From NCBI GenBank assembly GCA_902802585.1, contig CADCMR010000013.1, forward strand, positions 107,861 to 171,860: 64,000 bases of DNA, in the 5' to 3' direction. The notes below the pieces were generated by a model. That model had not been told where the DNA came from. It did not search any database and was given only the letters and a program-made list of their open reading frames with translations. A program made the position numbers and the translations under genes. Positions 7,470 through 16,600 of the stretch are shown here, piece by piece (position 1 is the first letter of the stretch; the number at the start of each line of letters is the position of its first letter). Origin of the DNA: an uncultured bacterium. Its GTDB lineage: Bacteria > Verrucomicrobiota > Lentisphaeria > Victivallales > UBA1829.

Positions 7470-9815
7470 TCATTTCTGTTCGGGCGCGGTCAGGACGACT
7501 TCACTCCATTTCTTCAGCGGGATGGTGAACGACGTGCCGACCTCGCCGTTCCACACCATCGGGGTGCGCGTGCGGAGCTTCATCTCGCCGTCGCGCCGGG
7601 CGTCGATCTTGACTTTGACGAGGCGGCCGTCCTTCCATTCAGCCGAGACCCAGTCGCCGCCGTGGACGCGGATGTCGCGGAACGAGCCGTCGGGCCAGTC
7701 GGGGAGTTCGACCGGGAGCACAAAGACGCCGCCGGAATCGTTCTGCACGAGCATTTCGCAGATCGCGCCGACGATCCCGAGGTTGCCGTCGATCTGGAAC
7801 GGCGGATGCGTGGTGAAGAGGTTTTCGAGCGTGTTGTAGCGGAGCAGGCTGTTGACCATTTCGGTGGCTTTCCCTCCGTCGCCGAGCCGCGCCCACAATG
7901 CGGCGCGCCAGGGCCAAGTCCACGACCGCCGGGCGTCTCCAGTGAGCGCGCGTCCCTCCAGCGCCACGCGTGCGGCCTTGAAAAGTTCGGGCATCTTCAC
8001 AGCGTCGATGGAGCTGCCGGGGTAGACGGCGAAGAGGTGCGAGGTATGGCGATGGTCGTCGCCCTTCCGGTCGCGGTCGGTCTCCCATTCCTGAAGCTGG
8101 CCCCAGGAGCCGATCTTGTTTCCGAGCAGATGCGCGCGGATTTCCGCCGCCTTTTTCGTGTCGGCGTTGTCGATCTTGAGTTCGCGGGCGATGTCCAGAT
8201 ACTGGTCGAAGAACTCCGCCACGATCTGCTGGTCGTGCGTCACGCCGTCCTCGGTCGGGCCGTGTTCGGGCGACCACCCCTGCAGGACGACATACGTGCC
8301 GTCGGCGCGTTTCTTCAGACGCTTGAACCAGAATTTCGCGACGCCCTCATAGAACGGCCACGCCTTCTGCTCCAGGAACTTCCGGTCCGCGCCGTACTGC
8401 CAGTGCCGGTAGAAATGCTGTGCGATCCACGCCGCGCTCGGCCAGTTCCAGCGCCAGCCGCCCGCGCCGTAGCTGTTCATGCTGGTGCGGAACGTGAAGC
8501 CGCTGTCCTCGCCCAGGACGGTTGCCGTGTCTTTTGCCGCGACCGGCATCGCCGCCAGCACGAAGTCGAACAGCGGCTCGTGGCATTCGGCGAGCCCGGC
8601 GGGCTCCGCGCCCCAGTAGTTCATCTGGATGTTGATGTTCGTGTGGTAGTCGCTGTGCCAGGCGGGCGAATTGCTGTTGTTCCAGATGCCCTGCAGGTTC
8701 GCGGGGAGCGTGCCGCGTGCGCTGGACGAGAGCAGCAGGTAGCGGCCGTACTGGAACATCAGCGCGACCAGGCCGGGGTCGGATTTCCCTTCGCGGCAGC
8801 GTTTCACGCGCTGGGCAAGCGTAAGCTTCTCCAGCTCCGGGTCGCCGCCGAGGTCGAGCGCCACATTGTTGATGTAAAAACTGAAATTGATGCTGTTGCG
8901 TCGTTTGAGCTCGTCATAGCCGAGTTTCGCGGCGTCGGCGATGCGTTTGTCCGGCAGCGCGAGTTTCGCCGCCTTTTCCTTCTCAGTGAATGCAACAAGT
9001 TTGGGATTGTAGTCGGACTCCGCGGCGAACAGGACCGTGATCTCGCGGCAGTCCTTGAATTCGACGCCGTCCTCCGCCGTGCGGAGCCAGCCGTCCGCGA
9101 TGACCCTCGCCCGGACCTCGTAATTCAACGCGTTCTCCTTCTCGAACCTGCGACCGAGGTAGTGATCCGGCACGTTCGCATGCTTGAACTCCTCCGGGAT
9201 GATCCCGGAGAAAGCGAACCCGTCCGCATAGTATTTCGTGGTACGGGTGGAAAGGTCAACGTCCAATCCGGGTGGCGCGTCGTATATAATGCCTTCAACG
9301 ACGGTGATCCCCTCGCGGGCGTCGCGGTACGTGACCTTGCCGGAGACAGGCGTTTCGGAGGAAACGTGGTAGACGATCGCCTGACCGGCGGCGCTGGCAA
9401 ACGCCGTGCGGGTCTGTTTGCCGCCGCCCGCCTCGAATTCGACGATGTGAACGCCGGAGGTGATGTTGAGGGCGCGGCTGTAGTTTTTTACCTCGGATTC
9501 CTTCATGCCGTCGAACTTCACCTTCAGCGTGCCGAGCGGCAGATAGCAGCCCATTTCCGCGTAGTTCGCATCCGGGTTGTCCTTCAGCTTTTCGGTGGAG
9601 TACGCGCTCCCGCTCCACAGCGAATCCAAGTTCAGCTGGAGTTCGTCGACCTCCACGCCGCCGTTGAGCATTGCCCCAAGCGCGCCGTTCCCGATGGGGA
9701 AATACTGCGATTCCCAGTCCTTCGCGGGGGCATCCTGCCGGAGCAGGAGGTCTTTTGCTGAGGCGGTATAAAAAACTGCGAGGAAAGCAAGCGCGGCGAG
9801 CAGTGTCTTTTTCAT
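7470..9815 (-). CDS. secreted glycoside hydrolase family 95 alpha-L-fucosidase
   Basis: The 781 residues start with a signal peptide (about 1-20). The GH95 entry motif FPIGNGALGAMLNGG and SLWSG follow. The active-site regions known from bifidobacterial 1,2-alpha-L-fucosidase are all visible: the Asn pair in NINIQMNYW, the general-acid Glu in WSPEHG, and the Asp/Asn of FQIDGNLG. The enzyme probably cleaves fucose from host glycans or plant polymers outside the cytoplasm. It sits 60 bp after the NhaC-type antiporter on the same strand, possibly in one transcript. Confidence 0.93.
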   Translation of the reverse strand: MKKTLLAALAFLAVFYTASAKDLLLRQDAPAKDWESQYFPIGNGALGAMLNGGVEVDELQLNLDSLWSGSAYSTEKLKDNPDANYAEMGCYLPLGTLKVKFDGMKESEVKNYSRALNITSGVHIVEFEAGGGKQTRTAFASAAGQAIVYHVSSETPVSGKVTYRDAREGITVVEGIIYDAPPGLDVDLSTRTTKYYADGFAFSGIIPEEFKHANVPDHYLGRRFEKENALNYEVRARVIADGWLRTAEDGVEFKDCREITVLFAAESDYNPKLVAFTEKEKAAKLALPDKRIADAAKLGYDELKRRNSINFSFYINNVALDLGGDPELEKLTLAQRVKRCREGKSDPGLVALMFQYGRYLLLSSSARGTLPANLQGIWNNSNSPAWHSDYHTNINIQMNYWGAEPAGLAECHEPLFDFVLAAMPVAAKDTATVLGEDSGFTFRTSMNSYGAGGWRWNWPSAAWIAQHFYRHWQYGADRKFLEQKAWPFYEGVAKFWFKRLKKRADGTYVVLQGWSPEHGPTEDGVTHDQQIVAEFFDQYLDIARELKIDNADTKKAAEIRAHLLGNKIGSWGQLQEWETDRDRKGDDHRHTSHLFAVYPGSSIDAVKMPELFKAARVALEGRALTGDARRSWTWPWRAALWARLGDGGKATEMVNSLLRYNTLENLFTTHPPFQIDGNLGIVGAICEMLVQNDSGGVFVLPVELPDWPDGSFRDIRVHGGDWVSAEWKDGRLVKVKIDARRDGEMKLRTRTPMVWNGEVGTSFTIPLKKWSEVVLTAPEQK

Positions 9816-9875
9816 GGTCGGAGGTCCTTTTTCAGCGGGTGATCATCTCATTCCCAAAAGCCGGGAGCGCGGAGC

Positions 9876-11204
9876 TCAGGCGGAGGGCTTTTCACGGTGA
9901 ATCGCGATGGCTGCAAGCAGGCAGACGCCGAGGAGCATCGGGTAGAACAGCGATCCGACGAGCCCGAGCGACGACACGTCCAGGTTCGAGGTCTGCGCCA
10001 CGCCGGCGGCGATCAGGATCTGCGCTCCGTACGGGATCATGCCCTGCACCACGCAGGAACCGGTGTCCAGGATGCTCGCGATGCGCTTGGCGGAGCAGCG
10101 GTACTGTTCGGAGAGCTCGCGCGCGATGGGTCCGGCGATCACGATCGCCACGGTGTTGTTCGCGGTGAAGAGGTTGATGACGGCGACGAGGACCAGCACG
10201 CCGAACTCGCAGCCGCGCGCGGTCCGCACCGGCTTCCGTATCTTTTCCATGAGGTAGCCGATGCCGCCGTTGCGGCGGATGGTCTGGAGCAGTCCGCCCG
10301 CGAGGATCGCCACGATGAGCGTCTCCGACATGCCGAGCGTGCCTTTCCCGATGAGGTCGAGCATGCCCCAGAGATCGAACGCGCCGTTGATGATGCCGAT
10401 GATGCCGGAGAGCACGGTCCCGGCGAAGAGCAGCAGCATCACGTTCCAGCCGAGGAGCGCACAGACGAGGATCAGGAGGTAGGGCAGCACTGCGAAGGCG
10501 TTCGACCAGGTCACCGCCTGCGCCGCTTCGCCCGTCTGCGACGCCGTCCCGCCGCAGAAAAGGTAGATCGCCGAGGTCGCGGCGAACGCCGGCAGGACCA
10601 GCAGGATGTTCTGGCGGAATTTGTCGCGCATGGGGATGTTCTGCGTGCGTGTGGCGGCGATGGTCGTGTCGGAGATCATGGAGAGGTTGTCGCCGAACAT
10701 GGCGCCGCCCACGATCGCGCCGAGCAGGATCGCCGGGGAGATGGACAGTCCGCCCGCGAGTCCGGCGGCGATCGGCGTCAGCGCCGCGATGGTGCCGCAG
10801 CTCGTCCCGACCGCCAGCGAGATGAAGCTCGACACCAGGAACATCCCGAGCAGCATCAGCGAATCCGGCACGACCGCGCGGGCGATCGTCACGGCGCCGT
10901 CCACCGCGCCCATGCCCTTCGCCGTGGACGCGAACGCCCCCGCCAGGATGAAGATCAGGCACATGATCATGATGTTCGGCTCGCCCATGCCCCGGGCGTA
11001 GATTTCCACCTTTTCGGAGAGCGGGCGCTTGTGGTCCAGCACCAGCGCCGCCGCCGACGCCACCAGGAACGCGGTCGGCATCGGCACTTTGTAGAAATCG
11101 TGCGCCCAGATCGAAAGACCGAGGTAGAACACAACGAAGACGAAAAACGGGATCAGGGCGCGGAACCGCGGCGCGCGGCATTCCATCTGCTGTAAACTGC
11201 TCAT
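9876..11204 (-). CDS. NhaC-family Na+/H+ antiporter
   Basis: A 442-residue membrane protein with about eleven hydrophobic helices. It carries the NhaC-type motifs AVGTSCGTIAALTPIAAG and GAMFGDNLSMISDTTIAATRTQ. NhaC-type carriers exchange sodium, sometimes with organic anions, for protons. The ATG at 11204 is preferred over the longer open frame, because the promoter lies at 11233-11261. It leads the antiporter-fucosidase pair. Confidence 0.87.
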   Translation of the reverse strand: MSSLQQMECRAPRFRALIPFFVFVVFYLGLSIWAHDFYKVPMPTAFLVASAAALVLDHKRPLSEKVEIYARGMGEPNIMIMCLIFILAGAFASTAKGMGAVDGAVTIARAVVPDSLMLLGMFLVSSFISLAVGTSCGTIAALTPIAAGLAGGLSISPAILLGAIVGGAMFGDNLSMISDTTIAATRTQNIPMRDKFRQNILLVLPAFAATSAIYLFCGGTASQTGEAAQAVTWSNAFAVLPYLLILVCALLGWNVMLLLFAGTVLSGIIGIINGAFDLWGMLDLIGKGTLGMSETLIVAILAGGLLQTIRRNGGIGYLMEKIRKPVRTARGCEFGVLVLVAVINLFTANNTVAIVIAGPIARELSEQYRCSAKRIASILDTGSCVVQGMIPYGAQILIAAGVAQTSNLDVSSLGLVGSLFYPMLLGVCLLAAIAIHREKPSA

Positions 11205-11232
11205 GGCATAAATTCCTCTGTTGACAGAGAAT

Positions 11233-11261
11233 ACTATATCATGTATTTCCGCGTTTTTCAA
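11233..11261 (-). promoter_or_regulatory. promoter of the NhaC-type antiporter
   Basis: On the minus strand: TTGAAA (11261-11256), 17-bp spacer ending TGA, TATAGT (11238-11233). Confidence 0.7.
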
Positions 11262-11355
11262 CACGCCGGGACAACATATCCACCTCTTTTGCCGCTTATG
11301 TTTCCGCATTTGTCCGCCCGGCACGGTTTTTCCGGCACAAAACCATGATTTCCAT

Positions 11356-11383
11356 TTGTAAACACATGCGGATGTGTTATATT
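11356..11383 (+). promoter_or_regulatory. promoter of the Ser/Thr kinase gene
   Basis: TTGTAA (11356-11361), 16-bp spacer ending TGT, TATATT (11378-11383), 40 bp before the ATG. Confidence 0.55.
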
Positions 11384-11423
11384 AATAATTACCCCTTCTT
11401 TGCAACAGACACAGGATCGCCCC

Positions 11424-13574
11424 ATGCTTCGTTTCGCCTGCCCCTTCTGCCATTTCCAGATATCCGTCTCCGAGTCCGACGCCGGAGGCCGTATCGTATG
11501 CCCGGCGTGCGGCAAGACGGTCGCGATCCCCGCCACGCGGTTCGACAACGGCTGCATCATCGGCGACTTCATCATCCAGAGCCGGATCGGGTCGGGTTCC
11601 GCCGGGATCGTCTTTCTGGCGCAGCAGATCTCGCTGGAACGCGAGGTCGCGCTGAAAGTCCTGTCCCACAAGAACATGACGGAAAAGGGCGTGGCGACGT
11701 TCCTGAACGAGGCCCGCGCCGCCGCCAAGCTCAGCCACGTCAATCTGGTGCAGTCCTACGCGGTCGGCGAGGACGACGGCTACAGCTACATGGCGATGAC
11801 CTACATCAAAGGCGAAACTCTGAAATCCCGCCTGAAACGCGAGAAGCGCATTCCGATCGACGAGGCGCTGCACATCGTCCAGCAGGTCGCCGAGGCGCTG
11901 TGCTACGCCTGGAACGAAAGCCGCCTGATCCACCGCGACGTCAAGCCGGACAACATCATGCTCACGGACGACGGCATCGCCAAGCTCACCGACCTCGGTC
12001 TCGCCATGAACCAGAAGGACTGGTCCGAGGACATGGACATCTCCGGCAGCCCGTCCTACATGAGCCCGGAGCAGTTCGCCGGCGAGCCGCTCGACACCCG
12101 CAGCGATATCTACAGCCTCGGCGTCACGCTCTACCAGATGATCACCGGCTCGCTCCCCTTCCGCGCCGTCTCCATCAGCACCCTCGCCAACCAGCATTTC
12201 AACCAGAAACCGGAGCCGCCGGAGCATTTCGTGCCCGGCCTGCCGTCGACCGTCTCCGCCCTCATCCGGAAGATGATGGCGAAGAAGCCGTCGAAGCGCT
12301 ACGCCGACATGGAGGAGCTGCTGGACGCCATCTGGCGCCTGCGCCAGATCACCGCACCGAGCCGCAACCTCGTCCCGGACGTCCATACCATTTCCATCCG
12401 CCGCCTGAACTACGAGATCCAGACGGAGTACATGAACAACCGGCGCAAGCAGGAGCGCATCCAGCGGAAGCAGCGCGCCGAGGCGAAAATGCCGTGGTTC
12501 ACGCGCGTCATGCTCGTCCTGGTCCCGCTCGTCCTGCTCGCCGTCGCCGGCATCTATTTCTTTACGGACTACCAGCGGCACGCCCTCGAACGCTCCATGT
12601 TCGCGAACGTCGACGCCTTTGAGCGCCTCGCCGCCAATCCGGACATTCCCGTGGAACGCCTGAACGCCGAATCCGCGGAGCTGATCAAGGAGTTCACGAA
12701 AAAGGACGCCGTCCGCAGCGACCGCATCGACCGCTACGTGCTGTCCCACATTAACTACCTGCTCAGCCAGCGCACGGACAAGGAGAAGCCCGCCGACGGC
12801 GCCGCCCCGGCCACCGCCGAATCCACCGCCGTCCTTGAAAACCAGATCAGCCTGCTGAACGACGAGATCGCCAACCTGAAGACCAAGGTCGTGCCGCGCC
12901 TCAAGGACGAGATCGACGCCGCGATCCGGGAGGGCGAAGCCTACCATTCCGAACTCATTTCCGCACAACATGACCTCGTGAAAAGCCGCGCGGACTACAA
13001 CGCCCTGAGCAAGACCCGCGAGGAGGAGCTCGCCGCGGCGGATGAACTGAAACTCAACACCCTGCGCCAGCGCCTGCACCAGCTCATCATCACCCAGCGC
13101 TTCTCCCTCGCCAGACAGATGCTCACCACCGAAATGCTCCGTTCGCCCCGCCTTGAGGAATGGTGCACGGAGATGATGCGCAGGATCAATTTCCTGGACC
13201 GCGTCTACGCCGTGTTCTCCGGCGACGAAGTCGACATGGAGAAGATCACGCAGGAGGAGGCGAAGGCCGCCTACGCCGAGCTATACGGCGATGACGGACG
13301 GTCCCCCGAGACGATCCTCTGTGCGTTCGAAAGCCTGCGCGGCGACTACGACAAGGCCGCCCGGCTGAGACCGGAGGACCCCGAAATCCCCGCCACCGCG
13401 AACGCCGTCGCGGAGGAGCTTGTCATCGCCGCCAGGGCGCTTCACGCGATGGGCGAGAAGAAGCTCCCGGCGATGTTCGCGAAGACCATGTCGCGCCTGC
13501 CGAAAACGCCCCAGACGACCGCGGCGGCCGCCACCATCAACGTGCTCTTCGCCGGCTTCCCTCAGAAAAACTGA
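11424..13574 (+). CDS. membrane-anchored serine/threonine protein kinase with N-terminal zinc ribbon
   Basis: A 716-residue protein beginning with a short zinc ribbon (CPFC ... CPAC within residues 5-37). A eukaryotic-type kinase domain follows (about 47-310). It has the glycine loop IGSGSAGIV, Lys in EVALKVL, catalytic HRDVKPDN (about 170-177), DLG in place of DFG, and SPEQF. One membrane helix lies at about 362-381. The remaining 330 residues are helical and probably periplasmic. All core catalytic residues are present, so it should be active. The ATG at 11424 is preferred because it places the first CxxC close to the N-terminus. It converges on the large surface-protein gene. Confidence 0.9.
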   Translation: MLRFACPFCHFQISVSESDAGGRIVCPACGKTVAIPATRFDNGCIIGDFIIQSRIGSGSAGIVFLAQQISLEREVALKVLSHKNMTEKGVATFLNEARAAAKLSHVNLVQSYAVGEDDGYSYMAMTYIKGETLKSRLKREKRIPIDEALHIVQQVAEALCYAWNESRLIHRDVKPDNIMLTDDGIAKLTDLGLAMNQKDWSEDMDISGSPSYMSPEQFAGEPLDTRSDIYSLGVTLYQMITGSLPFRAVSISTLANQHFNQKPEPPEHFVPGLPSTVSALIRKMMAKKPSKRYADMEELLDAIWRLRQITAPSRNLVPDVHTISIRRLNYEIQTEYMNNRRKQERIQRKQRAEAKMPWFTRVMLVLVPLVLLAVAGIYFFTDYQRHALERSMFANVDAFERLAANPDIPVERLNAESAELIKEFTKKDAVRSDRIDRYVLSHINYLLSQRTDKEKPADGAAPATAESTAVLENQISLLNDEIANLKTKVVPRLKDEIDAAIREGEAYHSELISAQHDLVKSRADYNALSKTREEELAAADELKLNTLRQRLHQLIITQRFSLARQMLTTEMLRSPRLEEWCTEMMRRINFLDRVYAVFSGDEVDMEKITQEEAKAAYAELYGDDGRSPETILCAFESLRGDYDKAARLRPEDPEIPATANAVAEELVIAARALHAMGEKKLPAMFAKTMSRLPKTPQTTAAAATINVLFAGFPQKN

Positions 13575-13597
13575 GCCGGCCTGTCCAATAGGGACGT

Positions 13598-13641
13598 TTA
13601 GAACCTATAAGTCCAATAAGCTCCATAAGTTCCAAAAGTCC
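13598..13641. repeat. degenerate short tandem repeat between convergent genes
   Basis: The gap carries four imperfect 9-10-mers related to TCCAATAAG: CTATAAG, CCAATAAG, CCATAAG, CCAAAAG. I see no terminator hairpin here. Confidence 0.5.
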
Positions 13642-13650
13642 TTGCCGTGC

Positions 13651-16600
13651 TTATGAGATCACGGCGATGTTCTGCCAGGTGGTGAGCTGTTTGTCGTTGA
13701 TCTGCCAGTAGCCGGTGAGTCCGGTGCCGGTGTTGCACCACGCGATGTCGTCGGTACCGTCGGCATTGAAGTCGGCAACGCCCGCGAGCTTCCATTCGCT
13801 GGTCACGGCGCTGAGGATCGACCACGAGCTGAGGTAGCCGTCCGTGACGCCCCAGATGCCCACGACGCCGACGTCGTTGATCATGGCGATGTCGTGCGAT
13901 CCGTTGCCGTCGAAGTCGCCGGAGCAGAGGAAATTCCATTCGTCGGGATTGGCGACGCTGACCATGCGCCAGTCGATCGGATCCTCGACGATCCACGTGC
14001 AGTATGCGTTGTAGGTCAGACCGCCTTCGCCCTCGAAGCTGTTGCGCCACAGCATGTCGCATTTGCCGTCGCCGTTGAAGTCGCCCGTGGAGACGCACTC
14101 CCATTCGGGCGAATAGCCGTTGATGAGTGTCCAGGTGACGCCGCTTTCCCAGTATCCAAGCAGTCCGACCGTCTCCGACGCGCCGGTCGGGTTTGCAATC
14201 AGGATGTCGTCCGAGCCGTTGCCGTTGAAATCGCCCGTGCCGAGGATATCCCAGCCCGCGTTCTTCAGGTTCAGGACCTGCGGCGTGAACGTGCCGTTTC
14301 CATTGGACATTTCGCCGACCACGTAGCCTTCCGTATTGACGCGCAGGAAGTCGTCGAGGTTGTCATTGTTGAAGTCGCCCGTACCGACGACGTTCCAGCC
14401 GGGATCGAGCGTAAGACCGAGCCCCCACGGTTCGCCGTTCATGTAGATCGTGACCGTGCTGTCCTTCTGCGCGGCAAGCGTGTCGAAGAGGTCGCCGTTG
14501 AAATCGCCGGTGAAGAACGGCATGGTTGCGGGCTGCGGACCGGGCGCGCCGCCGACCGTGACGGACAGCGTGTTGTCGCCGCCCAGGTTCAGCGTGTACT
14601 CCTGGCCGCCGATGGTCGCGGTCCCGCCGACCGTGAGCGTACCGAGTTCATCGCCGGAGGTGCTCACGACGGTGATGGTCTTGCTGAATCCCGCCGCGTT
14701 CTCCGCCAGGCTGTACGTGCCTTCCGTCTGCGCGCCGCCGACCGTGAGCGTGTAGGTCGGTGTGCCCTTGACAACCGAAAGATTGGTCATGATCACAGGT
14801 TTTCCCGGACCGAGGGCGGAAATATCGAAATCAATAATGCCGTCATCGTAAACATTGATCGTTGCTCCGTCCGCGACCTTTATGCCGCCGGTAATCCTGC
14901 CGCCGGAGTAGATATGCATGGAACCACCTGTGATCACGTTGCAGTCGCTCGCCACTCCATGTATGATCAGCCCCCCGCCGGAACGGACGACAGCGAGACT
15001 TGCAATGCCGCCGGAACCTATGACCATCAGGCCGCCGCTCGCAACGGGGCAGTTGCTTGCGACACCGTCGTTATCGCAAAAGCCGTTGATGATCACATTC
15101 CTCATCGAACCGCCCGAGGAGACAGTGATGCTGCCTCCGGCATTGAGCGCGCACTGGTCCGCGAGTCCGTCTTTCAAAACAAACAGCCTGCCGCCGGAAA
15201 GGACCGTGGCCGCACTTCCCGCCGTGCCGCCGGAGAGGAGGACCAGAGTTCCGCCGGAAGAAACCCACCCCTGGAACGTCGCGGAACTGACAACCGCGTA
15301 GCCGCCGTTGTTGAGCGTGACCTTAGTCACTCTCATATTCCCATCCACACCCTTGACCCACATGGACGCGCCGGAGTTCAGCGTGATTTCGTTCGCGCTT
15401 ACGGCGCTTCCGTAGAATGTGAGTCCGCCGCCGTCGTTGAGCGTGATATGATCCACGGCTCCGCCGGAAGAAACGTATACGGTGCCGGAGTTCACGACGG
15501 TGGAACGGATTTCGCCGCCGGAGAAGACATGGACGATCCCGCCCGAATCGACCGTGGTGTCGGTCGCCGCCCCGTGGTAGAGGACGTTCATGGACCCGCC
15601 GTTCATCACGGTCAGATCCGCACTGCCTTCGCCGATGTCCATCCTGCCGGATTCGTTGAGCGTGGTGTATTGCGCCGCTGCACGGGACAGGATGGTCAGG
15701 ATGCCTTCGTTGACGGTTGTGACGATGGCGGAGCCCCGGGAGGTGACCAGCATGGATGCGCCGGAGTCAAGCAGCACCTTGCTCATGATGCGGTTGTTGG
15801 CGAATTCGATTTCGCCGGAGCCGATGAACGAAACGTCCGTCATCATGCCGCCGTCGGCGGCGACGATTACGGAGCCGCCGGAGCCCAGGAGCACGGTGGT
15901 GTGCGAGAGTTTGCCGCCGGAAGAGACCGCGAGCAGACCGCCGCCGTTGACCTCGACGTCGGCGAGCGAGCCGTTTCCGGTCAGGTTGACCGTGCCGTTG
16001 CTGTTGACTGTGACGCCGGCCGCGGAACCACCGCTGGAAACGTTCATCGTGCCGGAGGCATTGACCGCGATGTCGGTCGCCACGCCGCCGGAGCGGACAG
16101 TCAGGATGCCGTTGGTGTTGACGTTGACTTCGACGGCGACGATGCCGGAGGAGATGACCTTTTCCGCATTGGTCAGGTCGCCGGTGAAGACCTCCGTTTT
16201 CTCGCCGACCGTGACGGACAGAACGCCGTCATTCGCCAGGTCCAGCGTGTAGGCGGTTTCGCCGATCGTGACGGTATTGCCGACCGTGAGCGTGCCGAGC
16301 TTCGTTCCGGCGGTGTTCACCACGGAGATCGACCGGTTGAATCCGTTCGCGCCGGACGCCAGGGTGTAGGTCGCGTGCGCCTGGGCGGCGCCGACCGTGA
16401 GGGTGAAGACGGCGGTCGACGCGGCGTTGATGTTGTTCATCCCGCCGATGAGCGCGGTGTTCGCCGCCGCGATGGCGGAGATGTCGAAGTCGACGATGCC
16501 GCCTGCGGAGACGGTGAGGGAATAGGCGGACCCGACCGGATTGGCAGCGTCGAACGCCCCGGTGACCTTGCCGCCGCTGAAGACCGTAATGAGGGTGACA

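Noticed and set aside
7245..9761. 838-codon frame opposite the GH95 fucosidase
   Set aside because: Antisense shadow; the opposite strand has a complete enzyme with signal peptide and active-site motifs.
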